This document shows, piece after piece, positions 38,967 to 48,408 of a stretch of 64,000 nt of DNA. The position numbers were made by a program, and so were the translations under genes. Numbering within the stretch: the first letter of the stretch is position 1; each line of letters starts with the position of its first letter. This DNA is from Pseudomonadota bacterium (GTDB taxonomy: Bacteria > Pseudomonadota > Alphaproteobacteria > Sphingomonadales > Sphingomonadaceae). The notes beneath the pieces were generated by a model, which was not told where the DNA came from, ran no database searches, and saw only the letters and a list, made by a program, of their open reading frames with translations. The stretch is taken from contig JAEWZX010000009.1 of NCBI GenBank assembly GCA_023394965.1, forward strand, positions 23,045 through 87,044, in the 5' to 3' direction.

Positions 38967-39053
38967 TGGTGCGGTCGAGAAGACTCGAACTTCCACGGCC
39001 TTGCGGCCACAACGACCTCAACGTTGCGCGTCTACCAGTTCCGCCACGACCGC
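38967..39053 (-). tRNA. tRNA-Leu (GAG)
   Basis: On the minus strand an 87-base cloverleaf can be folded: acceptor GCGGTCG/CGACCGC, D arm GGCGGAACTGGTAGACGCG, anticodon stem CAACG/CGTTG with loop TTGAGGT (anticodon GAG), a long class II variable arm (TGGCCGCAAGGCCGT), T arm GTTCGAGTC, and an encoded CCA. Confidence 0.96.
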
Positions 39054-39164
39054 ACACAGTCTGCTCGGGAGCGAATCCGTCTGGTATCGCTCCCGTCGGT
39101 AGGAGCGCGCCACTAGCAGCGAGCCACCGGCCCCGCAAGCACCTTTGTCGCGCAAAATGGAAAC

Positions 39165-40031
39165 CTAGCGCGGAGCCCAGCCGATATCCGCGAAGACGGC
39201 CGATTTGGGCACGTCGGTGACCGCTTCGTTGATGGTCAGTTCTTCGCCCGGCGCGAGGCTGGACTGCGGAGGCTGTACCACCCAGCTGTAGACCTGCCGT
39301 TCGCGTTGATCGCGCAGAACGATCAAAATCGGTGGCATCGGTCGCGTTTCGCGCGCGGTGTTCTTGACGATGATTCGCGCGCCGAAGAATTCGGTGCCAT
39401 TCGGCAGAGTACGCCGTTCCTGCTGCTCCACCGGGAAAGATATCTCGAGATCAGGCTGCGCTGCGCCGAATAGCGGGCGAGTGACCGGCACCCAGTCTGG
39501 CAGGCCGACAGAATTCACCACCACCACCGTTCCGAGCGCGATCGCCGCGAAAACCGCGGCGGCCCAGGTCCACAGCCGGTTGATGTTGAGCCGGGGCCGG
39601 AACAGCGGAGCATGATCAAACCGTGAAGCACCGCTATCGTCCTGCGGTTTCGGCGCGGGAGGCAGATCGTCCTGCACATTGCCGTAGGGCGGTTCCGTCT
39701 CATCGAAATCCGGCCCGTCCCGTAATGGCTTCCTGGCGCCGGCAACGTCCGGGCCCACCCTGTCCGCCACGGCATCATCGACATACACAGCCGGGCGGCC
39801 GGGCGATGGCTTGGCAGGGGTGGGTGCCGGCGGGCGGGGAGGCGTCGGTGCTGGTGTAGGTGTAGGAGCGGGGGCAGGGATTTCCTGTACCGCTGCCAGG
39901 CGATCCGCATCCGGGCCTTCCTGGAACCAGCTGTGCTTGCATTTTGCGCAGCGCACAGTGCGCCCTTCGATACCGATGGCGGTGTCGGGGACGACATAAC
40001 GCGTGGTACAGGCAGGGCAGGCAATGATCAT
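39165..40031 (-). CDS. Zinc-ribbon (MJ0042-type) membrane protein
   Basis: A 288-residue protein. The N-terminal zinc ribbon has the CxxC pairs CPAC and CAKC (IIACPACTTRYVVPD, RTVRCAKCKHSW). A Pro-rich linker follows, then a transmembrane helix (WTWAAAVFAAIALGTVVVVN) and a C-terminal extracytoplasmic domain of about 110 residues (GTEFFGARIIVKNTARETRP). Related proteins lie next to ftsE in many alphaproteobacteria, and this one is divergent from ftsE with a 155-bp gap. A role in the cell envelope or cell division is inferred from context only. Confidence 0.85.
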   Translation of the reverse strand: MIIACPACTTRYVVPDTAIGIEGRTVRCAKCKHSWFQEGPDADRLAAVQEIPAPAPTPTPAPTPPRPPAPTPAKPSPGRPAVYVDDAVADRVGPDVAGARKPLRDGPDFDETEPPYGNVQDDLPPAPKPQDDSGASRFDHAPLFRPRLNINRLWTWAAAVFAAIALGTVVVVNSVGLPDWVPVTRPLFGAAQPDLEISFPVEQQERRTLPNGTEFFGARIIVKNTARETRPMPPILIVLRDQRERQVYSWVVQPPQSSLAPGEELTINEAVTDVPKSAVFADIGWAPR

Positions 40032-40186
40032 GGTGACCCCAAGCCTTAAGGTGCCATGCGAATCACGACAAGCGACTGCCCTGTTCGCAACCCCCAAGAA
40101 CGGCTTTTTTCCACATGCAAGCGTGGTTATAGGCTGTTTACGACCATGGTGGCTGCTCCTTTCCTCTTGATCCGACCGGTCGGGCA

Positions 40187-40912
40187 GTGATCACGCCCGA
40201 AGAAGAGATCGTGCAGTTCGACAATGTCGGCCTACGTTACGGCACCGATCGCGAGGTGCTGTCCAATGTCTCCTTCACTCTGTTTCCGGGCCGGTTCTAT
40301 TTTCTGACCGGTGCCAGCGGTGCGGGTAAGACCTCGTTGCTGAAGCTGCTCTATCTTGCGCAGCGTCCCTCGCGCGGTGCCATCCGCATGTTCGGCACCG
40401 ATGTCATCACGCTGCCGCGGGATCGTCTGCCTGCCTATCGCAGGCGAATGGGCGTGGTGTTTCAGGACTTCCGGCTGGTCGACCACCTATCGGCCTTCGA
40501 CAATGTCGCCCTGCCGTTGCGCGTTGCGGGTGTCCGCGAGGCGGATCTGGAAGGGCCGGTTACCGACATGCTCGAATGGGTCGGCCTGGCACAACGGGCC
40601 GACGCGCGGCCCGCCACGCTTTCCGGTGGGGAACAGCAGCGCGTGGCTATCGCCCGCGCGGTGATCGGGCGGCCGGACATGCTGGTGGCGGACGAGCCGA
40701 CCGGAAATGTCGATCCCGAAATGGCGCTGAAACTCATCCGCCTGTTCGAAGCGCTCAACCGGCTTGGCACCACCGTGGTGGTGGCGACGCACGACGTACA
40801 ACTGCTGCGCAAGGTGCCCGATTCGCTGATTATGCGGCTCGACAAGGGGATGCTGTCCGATCCGACCGGAGCCCTGCGCTATCCGCCGCGCCGGGTCAGG
40901 CCGGGCCAATGA
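40187..40912 (+). CDS. ftsE: Cell division ATP-binding protein FtsE
   Basis: A 241-residue ABC ATPase that pairs with FtsX to control septal peptidoglycan hydrolases. Walker A is [11 protein letters not shown], the signature is LSGGEQQRV and Walker B is MLVADEPTG, with H-loop VVVATHD. It starts with GTG. Its stop overlaps the ftsX ATG by four bases (ATGA). Confidence 0.95.
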   Translation: MITPEEEIVQFDNVGLRYGTDREVLSNVSFTLFPGRFYFLTGASGAGKTSLLKLLYLAQRPSRGAIRMFGTDVITLPRDRLPAYRRRMGVVFQDFRLVDHLSAFDNVALPLRVAGVREADLEGPVTDMLEWVGLAQRADARPATLSGGEQQRVAIARAVIGRPDMLVADEPTGNVDPEMALKLIRLFEALNRLGTTVVVATHDVQLLRKVPDSLIMRLDKGMLSDPTGALRYPPRRVRPGQ

Positions 40913-41841
40913 AGGGGCCGCCCGTCCTGACGCGTGCGGTGGAGCGCGGTCTTGCGCCCTTTCGCGGACGCCGCGCCGCTCATCTGCTGCCGCGTGCCCG
41001 CCTTGGTGGGCCGATGCCCTGGGTCATTGCAATAATGGTGGCGCTGACGGTGCTGGCCGCAGGCGGCGGACTGGCACTGAACAATCTTGCGGAACGCGCC
41101 CGGGGTGACCTGTCGGGCAGCGCGACGGTCCAGATCGTCGAAGCAGACCCTGCCATTCGCGATCGTCAGGCCCAGGCGGCGGCGGCCATTCTGGCACGCG
41201 ACCGGGCCGTCGTCGACCTGGCCGTAGTGCCGCAGGAAACAGTCGAGGAATTGCTGGAGCCCTGGCTTGGAACCGACAACTCGCAGGATACCGTCCCCAT
41301 CCCGGCCTTGATCGACCTGCGGCTGAAAGACGACGCGAACGACGCGACTCTCGACCATCTGCGCGATCTGCTTGCCGAACAGGCACCCTCGGCGCGTATC
41401 GATGCGCAGGCACAGTGGCTCGCCCCGGTCCTGTCGGCGCTGTCGGCGCTGGGCTGGGCGGCGCTGGGGCTGATCGGGCTGCTGGCCTTTACCGGGGCCG
41501 CGGCGGTGTGGCTGGCCGCGCGCAATGCACTCGGCACCAACCGCGATACGATTGAAATCGTCCATCTGCTGGGCGGTAATGACGATCAGATCGCCCGCAT
41601 ATTCCAGCGGTCAATCCTGGCCGATGCGGCTGTCGGCGGGATGCTGGGTCTGGTCATCGGGGCAACGGCGGTCTGGCTGATGGGTCTGCAATTCGCCGCA
41701 CTCGATTCCGGCCTGGTTGCCGGTGGCGGGCTGGAAACGTCCGATTGGCTGGTCTTGGCACTTGTCCCCGTGGGGGCGGTTGCTCTAGCGGTGCTGACGG
41801 CTCGCTTCACCGTGCTCGCGTCGCTCAGGAAAATTCTGTGA
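40909..41841 (+). CDS. ftsX: Cell division permease FtsX
   Basis: A 310-residue FtsX with a basic N-terminus, a first helix (PMPWVIAIMVALTVLAAGGG), an extracytoplasmic loop, and three C-terminal helices (including LGWAALGLIGLLAFTGAAAV and LVLALVPVGAVALAVLTARF). The conserved NTIEIVHLLGG-like segment (RDTIEIVHLLGGNDDQIARI) is present. It overlaps ftsE and the next gene by four bases each, so the operon is translationally coupled. Confidence 0.93.
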   Translation: MKGPPVLTRAVERGLAPFRGRRAAHLLPRARLGGPMPWVIAIMVALTVLAAGGGLALNNLAERARGDLSGSATVQIVEADPAIRDRQAQAAAAILARDRAVVDLAVVPQETVEELLEPWLGTDNSQDTVPIPALIDLRLKDDANDATLDHLRDLLAEQAPSARIDAQAQWLAPVLSALSALGWAALGLIGLLAFTGAAAVWLAARNALGTNRDTIEIVHLLGGNDDQIARIFQRSILADAAVGGMLGLVIGATAVWLMGLQFAALDSGLVAGGGLETSDWLVLALVPVGAVALAVLTARFTVLASLRKIL

Positions 41842-42368
41842 TCCTCCGTCTCTTCGCCGCCGCAGTGCTGGTCTATGCATTCGGCTTTCTCGGCTTTGCC
41901 GTTTCCCTGCCCAAGCCGTTGGCGGGGGAACCGACCGATGCCGTCATCGTGCTGACCGGCGGGCCGGGCCGGATTGCACGCGGCCTGTCGGTGGTCGAAC
42001 AGGGGCTGGCCAAGGAAATGTTCGTCTCCGGTGTCGACCCGGAAGTACGGCCAGCCGAATTTGCCGCCGAGTTCGATGTATCGCGCAGCACGATGGAATG
42101 CTGCGTCAAGCTCGGCTATCTTGCGGTGGATACGCGCAGCAACGCTGGCGAGGCGGCGCAATGGCTCAAGGAAAACGACTTTACGTCCGTGCGCCTGGTG
42201 ACGACGGACTGGCACATGGCCCGCGCCAGTTCGGAATTCGAAGGAACATTGCCGAGCGATATTCGCGTCGTCGAGGATGCAGTCTCGTCTCACCCAAGCC
42301 TGGCGACCTTGTTTCTGGAGTATAACAAGCTTCTGGCCGCTGCGATTTCCCAAGGCTTGCCGAACTGA
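41838..42368 (+). CDS. YdcF-like (DUF218) protein
   Basis: A 176-residue membrane-anchored protein with one N-terminal helix (LRLFAAAVLVYAFGFLGFAV) and a DUF218 domain (DAVIVLTGGPGRIARGL, TRSNAGEAAQWLKEN, LVTTDWHMARASSEF). DUF218 proteins act in envelope polymer synthesis (for example ElyC or SanA relatives). The GTG start overlaps the ftsX stop by four bases (GTGA). Confidence 0.9.
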   Translation: MILRLFAAAVLVYAFGFLGFAVSLPKPLAGEPTDAVIVLTGGPGRIARGLSVVEQGLAKEMFVSGVDPEVRPAEFAAEFDVSRSTMECCVKLGYLAVDTRSNAGEAAQWLKENDFTSVRLVTTDWHMARASSEFEGTLPSDIRVVEDAVSSHPSLATLFLEYNKLLAAAISQGLPN

Positions 42369-42373
42369 TCCCT

Positions 42374-43054
42374 ATGCGCCTGCTCCGTAACATCGCCTTT
42401 TACCTCGCCTTCTACACCGGCAGCCTGCTGATAACTTCGGCCTCGCTCATCGCGCTGCCCTTCAGCGTGGCAGCCTTCCGCAGGCGGGTGCGGAACTGGG
42501 CGCAATGGCAGCGCTGGTGTCTCGTCAATTTGCTCGGCTGCGAGATCGTACTGGAAGGCGCCCCGCTCGACGAAGCGGTGCTTTACGCCATGAAGCACGA
42601 GAGTTTCTTCGAGGCGATCGATGCGCCCGCCCTGTTCGATACGCCCAGCGTATTCGCCAAACAGGAACTCTTCAGCATCCCCCTGTGGGGCCGGGCGGCA
42701 ACGGCATTCGGCCTGGTGCCCGTGGCGAGAGACGCCGGAGCAAAAGCCCTGATGCAGATGATCCGATCGGCCAGGGCACTGGTGGCAGACGGGCGCCCGC
42801 TGTTGATCTTCCCGGAAGGAACCCGCGTCCCCCATGGCGAAGTTCAGGCGCTGCAATCGGGCTTTGCCGGCCTGTATAAAATGCTCGGCCTCTCCGTCGT
42901 CCCGGTCGCGGTGAACAGCGGGCCGGTCTATCACAAACGGCTCAAACAGCCGGGCCGGATAACCTACCGCTTTGGCGAGCCGATCCCACCAGGTCTGCCC
43001 CGCCCCGAGATCGAGGAACGTGTGCTAGCCGCGATAAACGCGCTCAACGACTGA
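42374..43054 (+). CDS. plsC: 1-acyl-glycerol-3-phosphate acyltransferase (PlsC-type)
   Basis: A 226-residue lysophospholipid acyltransferase with an N-terminal membrane helix (FYLAFYTGSLLITSASLIAL). The catalytic block reads KHESFFEA, so HX4D is HX4E, a variant I believe is shared by some alphaproteobacterial members. The second block FPEGTRVP is canonical. It lies five bases after the YdcF-like gene and ends the ftsE operon. The product would be phosphatidic acid for phospholipid synthesis. Confidence 0.92.
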   Translation: MRLLRNIAFYLAFYTGSLLITSASLIALPFSVAAFRRRVRNWAQWQRWCLVNLLGCEIVLEGAPLDEAVLYAMKHESFFEAIDAPALFDTPSVFAKQELFSIPLWGRAATAFGLVPVARDAGAKALMQMIRSARALVADGRPLLIFPEGTRVPHGEVQALQSGFAGLYKMLGLSVVPVAVNSGPVYHKRLKQPGRITYRFGEPIPPGLPRPEIEERVLAAINALND

Positions 43055-43150
43055 ATTGTACGGCGCACAAGGTGCCTGGATTGCCGGCCTGACGCGCCAC
43101 CAAAGACTCTCTTGCTGGTGCAGCTTGCAAGTTCTGCCTATGCGCCGCCA

Positions 43151-43939
43151 ATGGAACTTGCCGTCGAAAGTTTGGCCTTGTTGATCGCGCTCGCTTTTGT
43201 TGCGGGGATGATCGATGCGATTGCAGGCGGCGGAGGGCTACTAACCGTCCCCGCTCTCCTTGCAGTGGGCATATCGCCTGCGGCCGCAATCGGTACCAGC
43301 AAGTTACAAAGCACTTTCGGGGTTGCCACGGCTGTCATTACCTTTGCCCGCAAGGGATGCATCGACCTTCGCCGGTTCTCCGGCCCTGCAATTGCAGCCT
43401 TTCTTGGGTCGGCGGCAGGAGCTTTTGTCCTCACTCGCATCGATCCCGCCGTTCTCTCCGGACTTATCCCCGTCCTGCTCGTAGCGATGGCGATATATTA
43501 TGCTCTCAAGCGAGATCTGGGCGATGAAGACCGCCATTCGCGGGCCCGCCCGATCCTGCTGTTGGCCATCGCTGCGGCCATCGGCTTTTACGATGGGTTC
43601 TTCGGACCGGGCGCAGGCTCTTTCTATACCACCGCACTGATAGCCGTATTCGGCCTTGGTACCATCAATGCCATCGCCCACACCAAGTTACTGAACTTCT
43701 GCAGCAATGCTGCAGGCCTTATGGTTTTTCTGGCCGCTGGAGAAATTCTGTTTCTGGTGGGGTTTTCAATGGCAATAGCAAGCGTTGCAGGCGCTTATCT
43801 GGGCGCGCACAGCACCATGCGCTTCGGCACCAAGGCGGTTAGGCCGCTGCTGATAATAATGTGTCTGGCGCTGACGGCTAAACTGCTTGCAGAGCCGTCA
43901 AATCCGCTCTCTCACCTCGTCACCCAATGGCTGACTTAG
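43151..43939 (+). CDS. TSUP family (TauE/SafE) membrane transporter
   Basis: About 262 residues with eight predicted helices in two related halves. The family signature AGMIDAIAGGGGLLTVPALL appears in the first half and GFYDGFFGPGAGSF in the second. TSUP proteins export or import small sulfur-containing or organic anions (sulfite, sulfoacetate, taurine-derived). The start is uncertain: the ATG at 43151 or a TTG at 43112. It stands alone; the substrate is unknown. Confidence 0.9.
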   Translation: MELAVESLALLIALAFVAGMIDAIAGGGGLLTVPALLAVGISPAAAIGTSKLQSTFGVATAVITFARKGCIDLRRFSGPAIAAFLGSAAGAFVLTRIDPAVLSGLIPVLLVAMAIYYALKRDLGDEDRHSRARPILLLAIAAAIGFYDGFFGPGAGSFYTTALIAVFGLGTINAIAHTKLLNFCSNAAGLMVFLAAGEILFLVGFSMAIASVAGAYLGAHSTMRFGTKAVRPLLIIMCLALTAKLLAEPSNPLSHLVTQWLT

Positions 43940-44015
43940 AACCACGGGTTGCGCCAGCCCAGCAACTCTCGGAATGCTCCTCCCTGCTGGACACGCCGAT
44001 CCCTGCCTTGCCTGA

Positions 44016-44921
44016 TCAGTGATCCTTGCGACCAAAGTCGGGCCGTGAGTCGTCCTGACCTTCCTCGATGATCGAGCGGCGGATAGTGCGGGTCCTGTCG
44101 AACAGGTCGAACAATGTGTCGCCATCGCCATTGCGGATCGCGCGTTGGAGGAGGCTGAGATCTTCTGTGAAGCGCCCGAGCATTTCCAGCACGGCCTCGC
44201 GGTTCGACAGGAAAACATCGCGCCACATGGTCGGGTTGCTGGCGGCGATGCGTGTGAAATCGCGGAAACCGCCGGCCGAATATTTGATCACCTCGCCGCG
44301 CGTCACCTCTTCCAGATCGCTCGCCGTGCCGACGATGGTGTAGGCGATCAGGTGTGGAATATGGCTGGTTACCGCAAGCACGAGGTCGTGATGTTCGGCG
44401 TCCATGATCTCGACCGTAGCGCCCAGACCTTCCCAGAAATGCGAAAGGGCATCGACAGCTTCCTGCGGCGCGTCCTTGTCCGGCGTAACAATGCACCAGC
44501 GCTGGCGGAACAGTTCGGGGAAGCCCGCTTCCGGCCCGCTGTTCTCCGTCCCGGCAACAGGATGGGCGGGAACGACGATAGCGTCCGGCAGCGCGGCCAC
44601 CAGCGCATCACCAACGCTGCGCTTGGACGAGCCGACATCGCTGACGATGGTGCCGGGCTTCAGATGCGGCGCAATGGCTTCAGCCGCATAGCCCATCGCA
44701 CCGACCGGTACGCACAGGATGACCAGATCGGCGTCAGCCACCGCTTCGGCAACGGTATCGCAAATCTTGCCCACCAGACCGCGAGCCGCGGCACGCTGCC
44801 GGACGTCGGCATCGGCGTCCCAGCCAGTGGTCGTGACGTCGGGCAGCATCTGCTGAACCGCCAGACCGACCGATCCGCCGATCAGCCCCAGACCGACAAC
44901 GGCAACCCGTTCGATCGTCAT
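44016..44921 (-). CDS. tyrA: Prephenate/arogenate dehydrogenase
   Basis: A 301-residue TyrA of the NAD(P)-dependent type for tyrosine synthesis. The Rossmann motif [12 protein letters not shown] opens the protein, with [15 protein letters not shown] and [13 protein letters not shown] in the middle; cofactor and substrate preference cannot be read from sequence. The ATG at 44921 overlaps the hisC stop (ATGA), giving the common alphaproteobacterial hisC-tyrA pair. Confidence 0.93.
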   Translation of the reverse strand: MTIERVAVVGLGLIGGSVGLAVQQMLPDVTTTGWDADADVRQRAAARGLVGKICDTVAEAVADADLVILCVPVGAMGYAAEAIAPHLKPGTIVSDVGSSKRSVGDALVAALPDAIVVPAHPVAGTENSGPEAGFPELFRQRWCIVTPDKDAPQEAVDALSHFWEGLGATVEIMDAEHHDLVLAVTSHIPHLIAYTIVGTASDLEEVTRGEVIKYSAGGFRDFTRIAASNPTMWRDVFLSNREAVLEMLGRFTEDLSLLQRAIRNGDGDTLFDLFDRTRTIRRSIIEEGQDDSRPDFGRKDH

Positions 44922-46033
44922 GCAGTTTCCCCACACAGATCGCGCAGTACGGCGGTGATGTCATCCATCTGCTGCGCCGTGCCGATGGTGATGCGCAGCG
45001 CCTGCGACAGACCCTGACCCGGCAGATGACGCACGGCGTAACCCGCCTCCGCAATCGCTTCCAGCGCGGCCTCGGCAGTGAGTTCGCCTTGAAACAGCAC
45101 AAGGACGAAATTCGCCTTGCTGGGCACGGCACGAAGACCGTGATTGCCCAGCGCCTCGATCGCGGCAGTGAAGCGGGCGCGTTCGATGCGGTTCGCTTCA
45201 CGGGACCGGGCTCTGAAATCCCGATCCGCCAGGGCCGCCAGCGCCGCGCGCTGACCGCTCGCTGTGACATTGAACGGCCCGCGAATGCGGTTAAGCACAT
45301 CCAGCAGGTGCGGCGCCCCGGTCGCCCAGCCGATGCGTTCGCCGGCCAGGCCATAGATTTTCGAGAAAGTTCGGGTGACCAGCACATTGGCATGGGCAAG
45401 AGAGAGTTCGATCCCGCCGTCTGCCTCTTCCGGTTCGAGATAATCGGCATAGGCCTGATCGATCACCAGCAGGACATGGGCGGGCAGCCCGGCATGCAGC
45501 CGTTCGACTTCGGCACGGCGGAGGAATGTGCCAGTGGGATTGTTGGGGTTGGCAAGGAATACCACGCGGGTGTGTTCCGTCACTGCCGCCAGCAGGGCAT
45601 CGACATCGGTGGCGTAATCGGCATCGGGGGCTTCCACCGGCGTTGCCCCGCAACGCCGCGCAGCAATATCGTAAACGGCAAAACTATAACGGCTGAAGAG
45701 CACTTCATCGCCCGGCCCGGCAAAACCCTGGGCTGCAAGGTTGAGCAATTCGTCCGACCCGGTGCCGCACACGATTCGCGCCGCATCGATCCCGTGGAAC
45801 GTGCCTATCGCATGGCGCAGCGCTGACGCATCGGGATCGGGATAAGTGGCCGGGGCATGCCCTTCTGCCAGCGCGGCGATGGCCGCAGCGCTGCAGCCGA
45901 GCGGATTCTCGTTTGCCGAAAGCTTTATCAGTGCGCGCCCATCGGCCGTGGTCGATTTGCCCGGGACATAGGCGTGGATGCCCTCGATCCAGGGCTTCAT
46001 GATGGGCTGATCCATTGTCTTGTCCGCTGCCAT
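44918..46033 (-). CDS. hisC: Histidinol-phosphate aminotransferase
   Basis: About 371 residues (ATG at 46033; shorter starts at 46015 or 46000 are possible). PLP-dependent class II aminotransferase fold: [12 protein letters not shown] near the N-terminus, the PLP-lysine in [17 protein letters not shown], and NPNNPTGTF. In such operons HisC often serves both histidine and aromatic amino acid synthesis. It is divergent from metX, with about 94 bases between the starts. Confidence 0.93.
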   Translation of the reverse strand: MAADKTMDQPIMKPWIEGIHAYVPGKSTTADGRALIKLSANENPLGCSAAAIAALAEGHAPATYPDPDASALRHAIGTFHGIDAARIVCGTGSDELLNLAAQGFAGPGDEVLFSRYSFAVYDIAARRCGATPVEAPDADYATDVDALLAAVTEHTRVVFLANPNNPTGTFLRRAEVERLHAGLPAHVLLVIDQAYADYLEPEEADGGIELSLAHANVLVTRTFSKIYGLAGERIGWATGAPHLLDVLNRIRGPFNVTASGQRAALAALADRDFRARSREANRIERARFTAAIEALGNHGLRAVPSKANFVLVLFQGELTAEAALEAIAEAGYAVRHLPGQGLSQALRITIGTAQQMDDITAVLRDLCGETA

Positions 46034-46063
46034 GTCAGTTTCTTCGCATGAAAGAATATCGCC

Positions 46064-46100
46064 CCTTCGACAAGCGCAAGGCTTGTCGATAGAGACAGGG
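46064..46100. repeat. REP-like hairpin between hisC and metX
   Basis: CGACAAGC (46068-46075) and GCTTGTCG (46081-46088) form a perfect 8-bp stem around GCAAG. The flanks CCCCTT... and ...ACAGGG resemble the short REP-like palindromes with CCTTCGACAAG that recur in sphingomonad and related genomes. It falls in the divergent promoter region. Confidence 0.5.
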
Positions 46101-46127
46101 TTTGATTGTTTCACCCCAAGGTCCGAT

Positions 46128-47228
46128 TTGAACGCCCACTCCCAGACACTCACTCTACCCCATCCGCTCCCTCTCGATGGCGGGGGCGAACTGGCGCGCG
46201 TCGAGGTTGCATTCGAAACCTATGGCGAACTGAATGCGGATCGTTCGAATGCCATCCTGCTGTGCCACGCCCTGACGGGCGATCAATATGTCGCATCGCC
46301 CCACCCCATCACCGGCAAACCCGGTTGGTGGCAACGGATGGTCGGCCCCGGCAAGCCTATCGATACGGACCGTTTCCATATCATCTGTGCCAATGTCATC
46401 GGCAGTTGCATGGGGTCGACCGGCCCGGCCAGCCCGATGGACGAGCAGGCGACCGACAGCCAGCCCTATGCCATGCAGTTCCCCGTCATCACCATTCGCG
46501 ACATGGTTCGCGCGCATGTCGGCCTGCTGGATGCGCTGGGGATCGACAGGCTGCACGCGGTGGTGGGCGGATCGATGGGCGGGATGCAGGCGCTGAGCCT
46601 GGCCGCGAACTGGCCGGAAAAGGCACAGCGCGTACTGGTCATCGCTTCAACCAGCCGGCATTCGGCGCAGAACATCGCCTTTCACGAATTGGGGCGGCAG
46701 GCGATCATGGCCGATACGCGGTGGCAGAACGGCAATTATTACGGCGGCGAAGCACCCGACAACGGGCTCGCCGTGGCGCGCATGGCGGCGCATATCACCT
46801 ATCTTTCGGAAGAGGCGCTGACCGGCAAGTTCGGCCGCAATCTGCAGGACCGCGAAGCGAAAAGCTTCGGCTTCGACGCGGATTTCCAAGTCGAAAGCTA
46901 TCTGCGTTATCAGGGCAGCGGCTTTTCCCGGCGCTTCGATGCCAACAGCTATCTCTACATCACCCGCGCGATGGATTATTTCGACCTTGCGGAAGAACAT
47001 GGCGGAAAACTGGCCAATGCCTTCGCCGGGACGCAGGCGCGCTTCTGCCTCGTCAGCTTCGACAGCGACTGGCTCTATCCCACGAGCGAAAGCCGCCATG
47101 TGGTCCATGCGCTCAATGCGGCCGGGGCGGCGGTCAGCTTTGTCGAACTCAGCGCGCCGCACGGCCACGACAGCTTCCTGCTCGACGTGCCCGCGCTGGA
47201 CCGCGTGATCGGGGGATTCCTCGGATGA
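46128..47228 (+). CDS. metX: Homoserine O-acetyltransferase
   Basis: About 366 residues, an alpha/beta-hydrolase-fold acyltransferase for methionine synthesis. The nucleophile elbow is [10 protein letters not shown], the oxyanion and homoserine region [17 protein letters not shown], and the His is in APHGHDSFL. The best start is a TTG at 46128 with AAGG seven bases upstream; residues earlier in the frame read through a REP-like hairpin and are unlikely to be protein. The stop overlaps metW (ATGA). Acetyl versus succinyl preference is inferred from the family name. Confidence 0.94.
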   Translation: MNAHSQTLTLPHPLPLDGGGELARVEVAFETYGELNADRSNAILLCHALTGDQYVASPHPITGKPGWWQRMVGPGKPIDTDRFHIICANVIGSCMGSTGPASPMDEQATDSQPYAMQFPVITIRDMVRAHVGLLDALGIDRLHAVVGGSMGGMQALSLAANWPEKAQRVLVIASTSRHSAQNIAFHELGRQAIMADTRWQNGNYYGGEAPDNGLAVARMAAHITYLSEEALTGKFGRNLQDREAKSFGFDADFQVESYLRYQGSGFSRRFDANSYLYITRAMDYFDLAEEHGGKLANAFAGTQARFCLVSFDSDWLYPTSESRHVVHALNAAGAAVSFVELSAPHGHDSFLLDVPALDRVIGGFLG

Positions 47229-47824
47229 GCGCTGCTGCTATCTCTCTGCGATCCGACCTTGCGGCAATCGCCAACCGGGTCGCGCCGGGCAGCCGGGTGC
47301 TGGACATCGGCTGCGGCGATGGTGTGCTGATGCTGGCCCTGCGCGACAAGGGCTGCGACGTGCGCGGGATCGAGATCGACGGGGCCTGCGTCGAACGCTG
47401 CGTGTCGCAGGGCCTGTCGGTGGTACAGGGCGATGCCGATAGCGATCTGGGCAATTACCCGGACAAGGGCTTCGACTATGCCGTTCTCAGCCAGACATTG
47501 CAGACCGCCGCGCGGCCCGACCGGATGCTGGACGAACTGCTGCGCGTCGGCACGCGGGCCTTTGTCAGCTTTCCCAATTTCGCCCACTGGCGCACCCGTG
47601 CCGCGCTGATGTTCGGGGGGCGGATGCCCGTCACGCCCAGCATTCCGGTGAGCTGGTACGAAACGCAGAACATTCACCACGTGACGGTACATGATTTCCG
47701 CGAACTGGCGCGCGAAAAGGGCGCGCGGATCGAAAACGAATGGTATTTCGCTGGCGAGCGCCCGATCGGCCGCCGCGCCGCCAATGCCCGCGCCGAATTC
47801 GCCGTATTCGAGCTGACGCGCTGA
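47225..47824 (+). CDS. metW: Methionine biosynthesis protein MetW
   Basis: A 199-residue class I methyltransferase-fold protein with the SAM-site motif [13 protein letters not shown] and the MetW-specific [38 protein letters not shown] and [15 protein letters not shown]. MetW works with MetX in many proteobacteria, and the overlap ATGA with metX fits a functional pair. It ends before a long hairpin shared with the convergent VOC gene. Confidence 0.95.
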   Translation: MSAAAISLRSDLAAIANRVAPGSRVLDIGCGDGVLMLALRDKGCDVRGIEIDGACVERCVSQGLSVVQGDADSDLGNYPDKGFDYAVLSQTLQTAARPDRMLDELLRVGTRAFVSFPNFAHWRTRAALMFGGRMPVTPSIPVSWYETQNIHHVTVHDFRELAREKGARIENEWYFAGERPIGRRAANARAEFAVFELTR

Positions 47825-47849
47825 CGGAAGATAGAAGATAGAAGGCCCG

Positions 47850-47889
47850 AGGGTTTTACCGACGGCATGGACGCCATCGGCAAAACCCT
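47850..47889. terminator. Long hairpin between convergent metW and VOC genes
   Basis: AGGGTTTTACCGACGGC and GCCATCGGCAAAACCCT pair at 15 of 17 positions around a six-base loop. It lies between two convergent stops. The T-rich tract is inside the stem and no T run follows it, so it may act as a bidirectional transcript end or an mRNA 3' stabiliser. Confidence 0.5.
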
Positions 47890-47900
47890 GAGCCGATCGC

Positions 47901-48293
47901 TTATCCCGCGCGGTGGATGCCGCAGAGCTTGTGCCCGTCGAGGTCGCGGAAATAGCTGAGGTGCATCGCGCCCATCGCCCCTTCGCGCAGACCCGGCGGG
48001 TCTTCGATGCTGGTGCCACCAGCCGCCACGGCGACATCGTGCAGTTCCTTCACCTGTTCGGGCGAAGAACATTTGAAGCCGATGGTCATGCCATTGGCAC
48101 AGGTCGCGGGTTCCCCGTCGATCGGCTGCGAGAGCGCCAGAATGTTGCCATCGTGCATGAAGAACACGCGGCGGGTGCCGCTTTCCAGCGTATTTTCCAT
48201 CGACCCTTCGGCGCCAAGCACCTTGAGCACCTTTTCATAAAAGGCCTTGGCGGCGTCGATGTCGTTCGTACCGATCATGATATGGTTGAACAT
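47901..48293 (-). CDS. VOC (glyoxalase/bleomycin-resistance-type) family protein
   Basis: A 130-residue single VOC module: MFNHIMIGTNDIDAAKAFYE opening strand-helix, GMTIGFKCSSPEQVKELHDV, and a C-terminal YFRDLDGHKLCGIHR. Metal ligand positions (His4, His near the end) look usable, but the substrate is unknown. GGGGAGAG lies before the ATG at 48293. Confidence 0.85.
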   Translation of the reverse strand: MFNHIMIGTNDIDAAKAFYEKVLKVLGAEGSMENTLESGTRRVFFMHDGNILALSQPIDGEPATCANGMTIGFKCSSPEQVKELHDVAVAAGGTSIEDPPGLREGAMGAMHLSYFRDLDGHKLCGIHRAG

Positions 48294-48408
48294 ACCCGTC
48301 TCTCCCCTTTGAGTTTCGATTCGCCACCTTAAGCGCTCGCCATGGGCTGGCAAGCGGCGAATGAGGCTCGTCGCTTGCGGTTCAGACTGGCAGGTATAGA
48401 AGCGCGTC

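Noticed and set aside
38967..39053. tRNA-Leu as an integration site of a genomic island
   Set aside because: No integrase and no duplicated tRNA 3' end were seen in the window.
46034..46127. SAM-type riboswitch before metX
   Set aside because: None of the conserved SAM-II or SAM/SAH segments can be found; the only structure is a REP-like hairpin.
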